This document shows positions 1 to 10,050 of a DNA stretch of 64,000 nt, one piece after another. The notes under the pieces were generated by a model. That model did not search any database. It worked only from the letters and a program-made list of their open reading frames with translations, and was not told the origin of the DNA. Position 1 is the first letter of the stretch; every line of letters starts with the position of its first letter. The translations under genes were made by a program, and so were the position numbers. The stretch is from Phytophthora sp. 'mugwort' (Eukaryota > Oomycota > Peronosporomycetes > Peronosporales > Peronosporaceae), in NCBI GenBank assembly GCA_033558025.1, contig JAUCEF010000017.1, positions 744,001 through 808,000 on the forward strand. The letters run 5' to 3'.

Positions 1-1135
1 TCTCACTCCCATACTCGTCTTGCGCGGACGACGGCGTGAGGGGCACCGCTACCATGGTATTTTGATGCCTGGAGGGGAGTGGGTTGGATACCGGCGCCGG
101 ATCAGTCTGTCATGTCTGACCGAGGCAGCGTCAGCATTGAATGCAAGTTGAAATGTTGTCGCTCGCGGCGTTTGATTGGCTCAGAAATGTATACGTTGGT
201 ACACACGCCCTGTTTATTATTGATTCGAGATATCGTTACTCAGAGTGCCAATTTTTATAAAAAAATACAGGTAATACCGACTAGAATAGGTTGCTGAGTG
301 CCTTCCTCAGTATTCACGCTGTTGGAGGAACACTGGCCTTCTAGGCTAATATACTTGCGACTATTAAGAATCTGAAGAAGAGGTATCATCCCCACGACGT
401 GCTTGCGGCAATGATGTTCCGCTTGCACGCGAAAGACCCGATGTTGGTTGAGGAGTTGCTCAACCCGCAAGAAGAGAATGTGATCGCTGAGGAGCCCACG
501 GACAAGGACTTTTGTTGGTGTAGAAGGCACTGACGTCGTCGAAGCAGTATGTGATTGAGAAAAATGCTGGTGCTAATGATGCAGTTGATGATCGCTGCGA
601 GCAAGAGTGCTGAAGAGCTCTAGGAGTCTCATGCGTGATCGATGCTGACGCGAAATATATGCCATCAAGAGCACTCTATGAGCATCGTGATATGCAACGT
701 AGTTATCGAGACGAACTGACCAGGAAGCAAGACCCAAGACGTCAGGTATCATCTACGCTGGACTTCACTAGGCGGGCTTCTCGGGATGGTCAGTTTCCAT
801 ATTTAAGCTTGTATCAGGATCAATATATGTTGTTCTCGTATATGTACTGTACATGTACTAAAATTTGTGTGTGGAAAGCCACTTTTATCAGTGTTCGGGA
901 TGTATTACTGATTGGGATGTCGAGGATCATCTGTACGCATCCCTCCTGTCCTAAGCGAACTCCAATGTACACAGTTTGTGGTAGGGTTATTCAGAATTGG
1001 TTGATAAAACGTTACTTTTTAAACGTAAGTTTTATTCGATTTTTAGTATACTTTAGCCAATCAAAAATATATGACACGGGGGGAATCCAACCCGTATAGC
1101 GTAGGAGAGCTCACTGCTGGACGCCGAGGCATCCG
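1..1135. other. left-edge region without a supported gene
   Basis: No complete gene is recognisable. A plus-frame stretch at 357-532 is charged and helical in character (RYHPHDVLAAMMFRLHAKDP, then VEELLNPQEENV) and stops at 530-532. It has no clear start and I do not recognise it. It may be the remnant of a larger ORF. The rest looks non-coding. Confidence 0.4.
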
Positions 1136-1139
1136 CTTC

Positions 1140-1700
1140 CGCGCCCACACCACCCGGACTTTCAGCAGTGCTTTCCGGCCGAGGAGGAAGGCGCTAAGCC
1201 CCTACCAAAAAGCCCATCATGGCTAATTATGACCGACGAGGACCCCCATTGCTGCCCAGGTCGCCAGCCTCACCGCCGAGTGCACCAGCGCGCCAAGGTG
1301 CCGATTACGTGCTCAATATCGTCCGCGATCTCAAGCACGACCACCCTATGACGCAGCTATCAGCTGCCGTGACTGCATAAATAGCGAGAGCATCTTCGCC
1401 AGGAGCACGCCGAGGGTATCCACAAGTCGACCTACTGCGAGTACAGGTATGAGGACAGCATGAACTTTATTGCCCGCCTGCTCGAGGTAGCTGCTCCATT
1501 TATCGCAGCATGTACTTCGGTGAGTCCAACAGTGCTACGATTCTGGCCTCGACAACTCCGCCAAGTTCAACCGCATGGTGGGCTTCGACAACGCTGAGTT
1601 CGACGAGCTCATGCGTCTGTACCTGGTGGTCCACATTGACCACGAGGGTGGTAACGCCAGTGCGCACACCACGCACCTGGTGGGCTCGACCCTATCGGGC
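1140..1700 (+). pseudogene. citrate synthase fragment (decayed)
   Basis: Citrate synthase condenses oxaloacetate and acetyl-CoA in the TCA cycle, usually in mitochondria. Pieces of the family appear in order in different plus frames: KPLPKSPSWLIMTDE near 1190-1240; ADYVLNIVRDLKHDHPMTQL and SAAVTA from about 1300 to 1377; YEDSMNFIARLLEVAAP from 1450; and [20 protein letters not shown] then [19 protein letters not shown] from 1567 to 1690. They are separated by frameshifts and an in-frame stop after SAAVTA, where an intact enzyme continues into NSES. The segment holding the substrate-binding HEGGN motif is present, but the N-terminal part and everything after HTTHLVGS are missing. It is a truncated copy, probably of an intact gene elsewhere in the genome. 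Confidence 0.75.
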
Positions 1701-2294
1701 AATTAGAGATGGCTTCACTCCCAAAGTGTCCAGCATCCAGATACTCTAATAGCTCCAGCTTGTGTGCATAGTAGACAGCAATTCGAGTGTTCCTTTCGTG
1801 CGAGGTCTGCGTGTTTTCAGCGCAGCACAACCTAAAATTAGCTCCTATGAGATGGTAATTTAGCATTATCCATCTGACTAAAATAGGGCGCTGTGATTGG
1901 TCGGAATAAAGATTCGCTTAGGACAAAACTTTGCTTAGGACAGGGGCGATGCGGTACAGTACATGTAGCCATCCATCCATGCCAGCCTAAAGTTGTAAGA
2001 TCACTGCTTGCCCGACAGGAAACGGCTCCCAAATAACTGCTCGACATCAACACAGCACGCAACACAGCTCATCGTCACAATTCAGAAGAAGACTTAGCCC
2101 TCGATGCAGTGGTTTACACTTTACTGTAGATCGCAAAGCCGAACAGAAAGTTTTCAGACGGGATGTAATGCTACTATTTGTTCAGCGCTTTTGTACTCAT
2201 TTTCTTTATAAATCGTTATATGTGTTGTTGGTTAGGAAGAAAAAATAAAATGCTGCTAAGACGAACTGAGGGTAAACTACGTTATTCAGCGTCC
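1701..2294. other. intergenic, nothing recognised
   Basis: This lies between the citrate synthase remnant and the 3' end of the first elongase. Only short unsupported ORFs are present. An A/T-rich stretch near 2195-2255 could hold 3' processing signals for the minus-strand elongase. Confidence 0.4.
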
Positions 2295-3204
2295 TTACAA
2301 CTTCTTCTTTGCGTCCTCCACGGCCGGTTTCTTGGGGCCAAACACATACGCGCGGATGTAGAAGTTCATGAATAGCCAGAAGAGCGACTGCACGTACACG
2401 AGGTACATGAGCGGCACTTTGGGGGGCATACCCGGGCACTGGCGCGAGTACGTCAGGTACCCCTGCACATTCATGGTCACGAACTGGATGAGCTGGATGC
2501 GCGTCAGGTACTTCTTCCACCAAATGTCGCGCGTGTGGGCACTGACGAAGTAGTAGGTGTACATGATGGTGTGCACGAAGCCGTTGAGCACGATAGTGGC
2601 GTACGAGTCACCGTCCTGGGCGGCGCGGAACGTCACGTAGTAGACGAAGAGCACGGTGAGGTGGTGGTAGACGTGCAGGATGGAGAGCTGCTTCCACTTC
2701 TTGCCGAAGATGATGAAGACTGTATCGCACAAGTCAAGCATCTTGGATAGGTAGAAGAGGTAGAGCACGTTGCCCATGACGGGGTCGTCGGCCTTGAAGG
2801 CGTTGCAAGGCGCCGGTGAGTAGCCGTTGCGGTAAGCCTGGATGGCGGCTTCCACGCACATATACGAGCAAGCGATAACCTGGATGGGGTTGTAGATAAA
2901 CTGGAATGGACTCGTCTTGATAGCCGGAATGCCCATCTTCATTAGGGCCTGTTCAACAGCAGCAGTAAAACGTTAGAACGGACAAATTGACATCACCGTC
3001 AGAATGAGGACACGCACGCACCGTGCCGAAGATGACAAAGAGTAGGTAGCCGACGCAAATGGCGTAGACGCTGGCGAAGTTGGCCAGCGGGTAGTCGGCC
3101 ATGGGGTTGACCTTCCAGCCACCCTCCGGGTCAACCCAGTCGAGCAGCTTGGCCTCTGTGGCGTTGGCCCACTCGTAGTAACTCTGCAACAGCTCGGCCG
3201 ACAT
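2295..3204 (-). CDS. ELO-family polyunsaturated fatty acid elongase, copy 1
   Basis: This is the condensing enzyme (3-ketoacyl-CoA synthase) of ER fatty acid elongation; oomycete relatives extend C18/C20 polyunsaturated acyl-CoAs. It has two exons, 3022-3204 and 2295-2948, with a 73 bp GTGCGT..CAG intron. The splice joins FVIFGT to ALMKMG in frame and gives 278 aa. The start MSAELLQSYYEWANATEAKL was chosen because it matches the second copy; an upstream Met at 3276 would add an unmatched leader. Visible motifs are KMLDLCDT (about 130-137), the catalytic histidine box HVYHH (153-157), GFVHTIMYTYY and several hydrophobic membrane segments. The C-terminus KKKL fits a KKXX ER-retrieval signal. 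A close paralogue lies 988 bp upstream in the same orientation, so this is a tandem duplication. The exact chain-length preference cannot be read from sequence. Confidence 0.95.
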
Positions 3205-4192
3205 GGTTCCTTCTTCTTTTTCTTCTTGCTCCCTTGTGAGACTGGAGGGGACGACGACGGACGTGCGAGCGGGCAAAAGCGCGAATGAAGAGGCAGCCGT
3301 CCATGGCCAGCAGCTCCGCCAGCGTGAGGTCAGCGCCGCTCGTTAAGGGCTTGGGCGTAGCAGGGGCCGCTTTTGCGTGTCAATCGAGTTTCTGCTCGAA
3401 GCACCATTTGCGGTGGTTCGGGGTACGGATCCAGGTGTTACTTTCGCCCCAATAGTGGAGGCAAGATAATCGGTTTGCGGAGGGGAGCGCTGATGAGTTT
3501 CGACGCCGAATAATGATGTCATGTATCATCTCGGGGCCGCGCGCGCCGCTGTCATCGCCATCTTGAAGCCACCCGAAAAGCTGTTTGCGGTTCGCGATGA
3601 CGCAGAGGGCGACCAGAGCCAACCAAACGGTGCACGGAGTATTGAATCCATCTATCTTGCCGCTTGAAGGCGCCAGCCGTTCTGATGCACTTCAGCCACG
3701 GACTGCGGTACATGTACACTGCTTAACTTAAGCTTGGAGGAGGCCGCAGAGCAGCAGAGCAACACCACTCAAGGCCTGACTGTGTTAAACAGTTCTGGTG
3801 GTGACGCGCCGCGCGTGGCGATGCAGCACTGCAAGTTCGGGGTAACTGTGTGTAGTTCGCGTACGTTGCGGCCATGTACCAACCGGGATGCCTGGAGCAT
3901 TTTATTGGTACGACAGCAAACTTGCATGACCAATTCAAAAGCTACGTCAGTGTTCCGGCGCGGGATAAGGTTGTAACTTTTTGTCCATATTATCGTGTCT
4001 GTCGTACTACACTTATGGGGTATTATCAGTCTAGGATGCTGGAATCATCGCAGCACGGTAGCTGGCTACAGCTTGAACAGAAGAGTCGATCCATACCAAT
4101 AAACAATAATATGAACATCATTTGCATTCAGCATACAGTGCAGTTGAGCACACTCGTCTAACGGTTTGTAGCTTACTCACTCTGCAAACGGC
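3205..4192. other. intergenic between the elongase copies
   Basis: This holds the promoter of elongase copy 1 and the 3' flank of copy 2. Short plus-strand ORFs at 3734-4161 show no family features. The only structure I can support is the pair of blocks shared with the other copy's promoter, listed separately. Confidence 0.5.
3512..3605 (-). promoter_or_regulatory. conserved promoter blocks upstream of elongase copy 1
   Basis: AATGATGTCAT (3512-3522) and TCGCGATGACGCAG (3592-3605) recur exactly upstream of elongase copy 2 (5385-5395 and 5438-5451) in the same order, within more diverged sequence. The first resembles an ATF/CRE-type bZIP site. They lie about 310-400 bp before the start codon. 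Shared function is inferred from conservation between paralogues. Confidence 0.45.
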
Positions 4193-5133
4193 TTATAGGT
4201 TCTTCTTGGCCGAGGAGACCTTCTTCGGTGCGAGGACGTACGAGCGCACGTAAAAGTTGACAAACAACCAGAACAGCGACTGCACGTACGCCAAATAGAT
4301 GAGCGGGATCTTCGGGGGCATGCCTGGGCATTGGCGAGAGTACATGAGATAGCCCTGAACATTCATCGTCACGAACTGGACGAGCTGGATCAGCGTCAGG
4401 TAGCGTTTCCACCAGATATCACGAGTGTGCGCGCTCACAAAGTAGTACGTGTACATGATGGTGTGTACGAAACCATTGAGCACAACGGACGCGTACGAGT
4501 CGCCGTCCTGCGCCACACGGAAGACGATGTAGTACATGAGTAACACCGAGAGATGGTGGTAGACATGCAGGAACGAGAGCTGACGCCATTTCTTGCCCAC
4601 AACGATGAAGAAGGTGTCGCACAGGTCAAGCATTTTGGATAGGTAGAAGAGGTAGAGCACGTTGCCCATGACGGGGGTATCCGCTTTGAAGGCGTTGCAA
4701 GGGGCCGGCGAATAGTCGTTGCGGTAGGCTTGGATAGCCGTCTCCATGAACATATAAGAGCATGCGATGACTTGGATGGGGTTGTAGATGAACTGGATTG
4801 GACTCGTCTTGATGGCCGGAATGCCCAGCTTCATGAGAGCCTAGTACCGTCAGAATAGCAGCAAAAGCATGCAGCAAACAGCGTGTTAGAGGTAAGAGTC
4901 CTTGGCATGACCATCAGAATGGACCAACGGAATGGAGAAGTGCAACTCACCGATCCAAACACGACAAAGAGCACGTAGCCGACGCAAATGGCGAAGACGC
5001 TAGCGAAATTAGCCAGCGGATAATCGGCCATGGGATGAACCTTCCAGCCGCCCTCAGGGTCGACCCAGTCGAGCACCTCGAGCTCGGTGGCGTTCGCCCA
5101 ATCGTAGTAATTCTCCAGCAGCTCCGACGCCAT
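4193..5133 (-). CDS. ELO-family polyunsaturated fatty acid elongase, copy 2
   Basis: Tandem paralogue of copy 1 with the same ER elongation role. Exons are 4951-5133 and 4193-4840, with a 110 bp GTGAGT..TAG intron at the same codon position as in copy 1 (FVVFGS joined to ALMKLG), giving 276 aa. Start MASELLENYYDWANATELEV. It keeps KMLDLCDT, the HVYHH histidine box, GFVHTIMYTYY and the NPIQVIACSYM segment. The C-terminus KKNL fits a KKXX ER signal. Most differences from copy 1 are conservative and the tail is shorter. Identical intron position and shared promoter blocks show a duplication that included regulatory DNA. Divergence in the cytoplasmic N-terminus and tail could reflect different substrate or expression; this is inference. 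Confidence 0.95.
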
Positions 5134-5384
5134 TTATTCCTGCTTCTGCTCGCGTTGGCAAAACTGCAAATGAGTTCTACACTTAGAAAATGTGGAGCAA
5201 TTCGCCCCTGGCCGCACATTGAGTGCGAATCGGCATTCTGAAGAGCGTGAACACGACCAACCGCGGCATTAAAGCAAGCCTTTGCTTTGTATGGGCCCGC
5301 AGTCCACCCGTCAAGGCCAATCGTGGATGATCGAGGGTATCCGCCCGATCACTCGAGCGTTTGCATACTAACGCCGAGTGCTTT

Positions 5385-5451
5385 AATGATGTCATAAATA
5401 AAGGACGAGGCGAGAGAACTGGCGTCATCGTAGCCCCTCGCGATGACGCAG
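5385..5451 (-). promoter_or_regulatory. conserved promoter blocks upstream of elongase copy 2
   Basis: AATGATGTCAT at 5385-5395 and TCGCGATGACGCAG at 5438-5451 are exact matches to blocks upstream of copy 1, about 250-320 bp before this start codon. The spacing between the blocks differs (53 bp here, 80 bp in copy 1), so the blocks persist while the sequence between them has changed. Confidence 0.45.
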
Positions 5452-5799
5452 GGCTGGAATGGGTACGTTTGGGTAACGAGTCGGAAACATTGCTTACGGC
5501 CATGCTGATGCTGGGGTAATGCTCTTTGTGAGCCTTTGTTTGAGCAGATGACAGTAGGATCGGGATGGTATTCACCACTAAAACCAACAGAAAGCAGCAC
5601 AGTACTGTAACCTGAATATACCGGTATCAACAAAAAGAAAAAAGAGAGCCTTAATTTCGGTGGAACGCCACCACACTAACGGTTCAAAATTGCACAGTAG
5701 CACAATAGCACAAGGGCGCTGTGAGCTGGTGGCGGTTTGCACCGTTATGCAAACCTAAACTAAAAGCAGTAACAACAGCACGAGCTTTCAGGCACAAGC
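5452..5799. other. intergenic
   Basis: Short gap between the elongase copy 2 promoter and the 3' end of the WD40 gene. No gene or clear motif was seen. Confidence 0.5.
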
Positions 5800-8265
5800 T
5801 CATCGGAACGTGAGCAGACCGAGCGTTCGGTCGTGCGAGACGCTAAACATGGCGTCGTAGCGCGGGTGCCACGTAGCGTGCAGCACTGTCTTGTCTGTAC
5901 ACGAGAAAATAGCAGACAGAGAAGCATTAGAACACTTACACATACTTCAAGACATGCGCTCACAGCACTTACGATGCACGCGGAGAGATTGCTGCGGCAG
6001 CACTATTGGATAATTTTCGCCACGCATGCGCACATCCCATATGTTCACCACACCCGTCTTGCTGCCACACGAGACGTGATAGCCTGCTGGCGACCACCGC
6101 GGCACGACGTACTGACTCATCGAGCTACCCTCCCACGTTAGTGACATTCCATTTTGATCATAGGGTTGGCGAAGATCGTGCAGCAACAGATTGTGCCTGG
6201 TCTGTTCCACAGAGCTGACCAAAAGCAGAGACGGGTTGTGTGGATGCTCTAGGACCGCGTTGATCTTAGAGATGTTCGGCTTGCGACGCTCAATCACGAC
6301 TTCACTGCGGCCCTTATTCAGGTCGTATCGGATCAAGAGTCCGTCAAGACCGCCCGTGTACAACCAGTCACGTTTCGAGTGAACGCAGAGGGATTTAACC
6401 TCACTGCGGTGATCCCGGTGCAACACATTAAATTTCAAAGCCAAACCACCGTGTTGGCTGTCCTCGTGCTCTTCCCACAGCACAACAGCGTGGTCCGAGT
6501 TGCCAGTAGTGATCAGTTGACGGCTTGTAGTTTCAGGTCCAAACCCACTTGGCAACCAGTCGATAGCAGAAATGCCACGTGAATGCAGAGTAGTGGGTTT
6601 CGAAGTAATCCGATCACGTGGAATGGGCTGCGGTTTGTCGCTATCTTCGAGCTTGAGCTGGTGAAGCTGGACAATACAAAACTCTCCTTTATCCTGTAGA
6701 GGATCACGGAATGCCATGGCCATGCGGTTTCCGTCCGGGCTCCATGCGATGGCCTCGGCACAGGGATTTTCCCGTCGGAATGAGGCCGGCGTTAGAGACA
6801 CCACCTTTGCGATATCTTGGTCCTGACGTTGGTAACTCCATAGGATTAGGCCACCCTCGTCGGGACTCGTGGCGAATATTTGGGGCTGGATCGGGTTAAA
6901 AGCTAGGTGCCGGCCCTTGCGAACGCTGCCGTCTGGAATTGCGCGAAAGCGGTGATTCGCCAGCAGCTTTGGTGTTGGAGATCGACCCCAGAAGTGGTCC
7001 GGCATTGAGTCCTCAACCGGCACCACAGTGCTCTTGACCGAAGCCGCATTCTTCTCTTGTTCTTTCTTCACTTCGCTCGGATCGATAATTACAACGTCAT
7101 CGTCACCACTGCCTTCATCATCTTCATCAACGATGCAAGGGCGTTTGGAGGGTCGCGACTGGCTGTTGGATCGTCGACTATCTCGTTGGTTGCTCTTGCT
7201 CCTGGATCGTCTCGAGGTCTTTTCCTCCCGGCCGCTTGCGCTACCATGCGAGGGGAGACGACGCTCTCGGCGCTTTCGCAGCGCGTCCAACTCAACTTGA
7301 ATGTCGTACATCTCGATCTCCTTCATCTCGACATGCTTCTGAAGCTTCTCTAGCTGCCCCTTCAACTCTTCGAGTTCCTTCTTCTTTGGCTTCAATTCCT
7401 GCTCAGTAGCAGCAATAGCACTCTCGATTTCCTGGAGACTACTGCAACTCCTGCTGCTCCGTCGACCATTACGCGACGACGTCCTGGTCTGTTTCTCTTC
7501 TTCCTCTCTAGTGTCCGCGGTCCGTGATCTTTGAGAGCGCCTACTACGACTCGGAGATCGCTCCCGCTCGCGCTCACGTTGTCGCTCTCGCTCGTGCGTT
7601 TTGGACTTGGAACGCTCCCGCTTCTTCCCAACCCGAGACTCACTACTCTTCATGGTTCTACTGGATCGATACGATGTCGGTTGTTTCCGGGAGCTTAAGG
7701 GCTCTCCGCCACTGCGTCTCGCCGCCGACTTGGAGCGCTCCCTCTGACTGCGGCGAAGGGCAGCCTCCGTGTCTCGTTTCTCTCTCGTGACAGATTTGGA
7801 CCGCGTGCGCATCGAAATAGGCGACGGGTTGCGACGACCTGTAGCTACCGACCGCGGCGCGGCATCCCATCGGCTTTCGCGCATGGCGGGTGAGCGCGAT
7901 CTCGGTCCGGCCGTGGTCGTCGTCGGTGGAGGAGGAGCAGACTGGTAAGGCTCAGGCGGATGATAGTAGCTGGCCTTGTTGGTATTTAGCGTGGAAGCGC
8001 CTCCCGCGCGGTTGCCACCCAACGCGATGAACTGCTGGCCCGGTGTCTTGCGCGCATGTGCGCGCGCGCGTGACTTGGACTTGGACCTGGCGCGCATGGT
8101 GATGGTGCCGTCGGAACGAAGCGACGGGGCGACTGCCCGTGGCGGAGAAAGCTGACGCCTCCGCTTGAGCGTCGTGTCGCCACGCTCGAAGTCGGAGTCC
8201 GGGATGGAGAAGCCGCTAGCGTAGCGCGAGGAGGAGGACCCGCCGTAGTCCCGATTGCGGCTCAT
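5800..8265 (-). CDS. RS-rich WD40-repeat protein
   Basis: Two exons, 5973-8265 and 5800-5894, flank a 78 bp GTAAGT..ACAG intron; the splice gives 795 aa. The last exon completes the final WD repeat (HATWHPRYDAMFSVSHDRTL, ending GLLTFR). Residues 1-330 are disordered and rich in Arg, Ser, Lys and Glu, with many RS/SR pairs as in splicing or chromatin-associated proteins. A coiled coil (LKPKKKELEELKGQLEKLQK) follows, then an acidic patch (DEDDEGSGDDDVVIIDPSE). From about residue 430 there is a beta-propeller with recognisable repeats (FATSPDEGGLILWSY, ITTGNSDHAVVLWEE, LYTGGLDGLLIRYDL, VSCGSKTGVVNIWDV). This is probably a nuclear scaffold protein. The partner cannot be named from sequence. Confidence 0.9.
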
Positions 8266-10050
8266 AACGCAAATGAGACGGTTGGAGAAGACTTGTGAGA
8301 CGATTTGGGATGTGGGATTGGTAGAAAGTGACAGTGGGACTCAGTTTTCGCGCCAAATACGAAAAGGCAGAGGTTTTTTTGGCGCTACGAGATTAAACTT
8401 TTATGGAAAGGGGTACGGTAAAATACGAATGGAAAGATGATCGAGATGTCTTGAAGCTCTACTGTAGATAGTTAATACTGTCTAAATTTGCTGTCTGTAC
8501 GGTGACTGTACAGTAGTTGGCAAGTAGAATGCATGTGGCATTAATCCAACTATTGTAGCAGGCTGCGTTGGTAGCAAATGAGGTGTGAACAGCGGCAACA
8601 GAGCGCGTAGAAAATACGTTGGGGGCATCATGGTGTCGACCATTCGTTTCTCGTTTTGTCCACTGTTTTGGTACGAAAATATTAGCGGCAGTTACTGGAA
8701 AAGGCAAGTTTCACGGACGACCGAACGGGAAGGTTCGGGGTTCGGTGGCTTGGGTAAGTTACCAATGGTAACAGAGACCAAAAGTAGCAAACGCGGCTAT
8801 TACACTGCATGCAATATGCCTTGCGTCGATGACGACTAGCTCGCTCCTATCGTATCTGACGTTGCGGCTTGACACAACGCTGCGCCACGCAACCACGACA
8901 GCAATATTTCCCAGCGGATCCTGGAGGGCTACAGATAAACACACCGTTTCATGCCTGTGGCTGTCGTACGCAGCGACAGATTCTGTCACAGAAGTCTTGT
9001 TAGAAGGCTCTTCTAGGCGGTGACGAACTCGGACCCTTAACGGGCGCAGGCTCGACGCCGTCGCCTATCGGATCAGTGACAACACGCCGATGGCGATGCC
9101 AAACCATGACCATTATTGCCTCGATGACGACAATCCCACAACGCTAAAGACTGGGCTGCCTCACAACTTGGGTGCAGCTCACCCTGACATCTTGCTTCCA
9201 GCTGATTGGCCAGCGACACTTGGCAGATATATTTTAGCCAAGACCCATTTCGATAGTGTAATAAATATAAGCCCTCTAAAACAATACTACGGTATTATTA
9301 TAAAAGTGCTGATCCATGTTTATTAATTACCACATTGCCAACGAGAACTGCTTCTTATCACCTTGCCGAAAGTGTTGGAGGGTTTGCATATTTCGCTGCA
9401 GGTAGTACGGTTTAAGGAAATTGTTGCAGCTCAATTTTAAAATCGCAATTCAAGTAATTGAGGTGAATGTTTCACTGCGTTGCACTGATTGGTCGTCTTT
9501 CTCACGACTTTCATCATGTACGCTTAGAACCGTAGGAGATCTGGATTTATGTCATTTGTATCAAAACCTTACTATTACAAGGCGAGGAGGGACGCTAAAC
9601 ATTAAGTACAGCGTATGGTAGCCCCGATAGGGAAAGTTACATCCTCCCACTGTCAAACCGACGCGGATACTTTGAAGTCGTGTCGTCACTGCAGTAACAA
9701 TGGTGGTTGCAGGATTGCTATCTCGCTGCTTTAGCTACACCGCCAAATATTCCTCAGCTGATGGTTTCAGCCCCGTACCTGTGTTCGAGCCCATTCGGGC
9801 ACTGAATTGGGTACAAATCAAGTCAGGCGATATCCAGTTTCTGTCGCTCCCACCATGTGGTAATGTCGTTGTCCTAGCTAACTCTCTTTTAAGCTAAATC
9901 GTGCCTAGTTAGGTTAATTCCTCTGTCGCCGTCAAAATTCCGAGCACAAGTCAGTTGCAATACAGAAAACAAGTGAAGGGACCTGGTTCAGGAAGCATTC
10001 CTGCATTCGTCTTGGGTCTGCTGGAGGTATTGACTCTCCCGCCCCCCTGT
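8266..10050. other. intergenic, divergent promoter region
   Basis: About 1.8 kb between the divergently transcribed WD40 gene (-) and ABC transporter (+). Only short ORFs without family features occur. Just upstream of the WD40 start, the minus-strand TCACTTTCTACC (about 8322-8333) loosely resembles the oomycete initiator element. This is weak evidence. Confidence 0.4.

Noticed and set aside
635..1099. 154-codon plus-strand ORF
   Set aside because: Composition looks non-coding, with no domain, no homologous wording and no neighbouring context.
1070..1100. GGGTTGGATTCCCCCC (minus) resembling a tRNA T-arm
   Set aside because: No acceptor, anticodon or D arm could be folded around it.
3205..3276. 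Upstream Met for elongase copy 1
   Set aside because: The tandem paralogue starts at the equivalent of the inner Met, and the extension has no counterpart.
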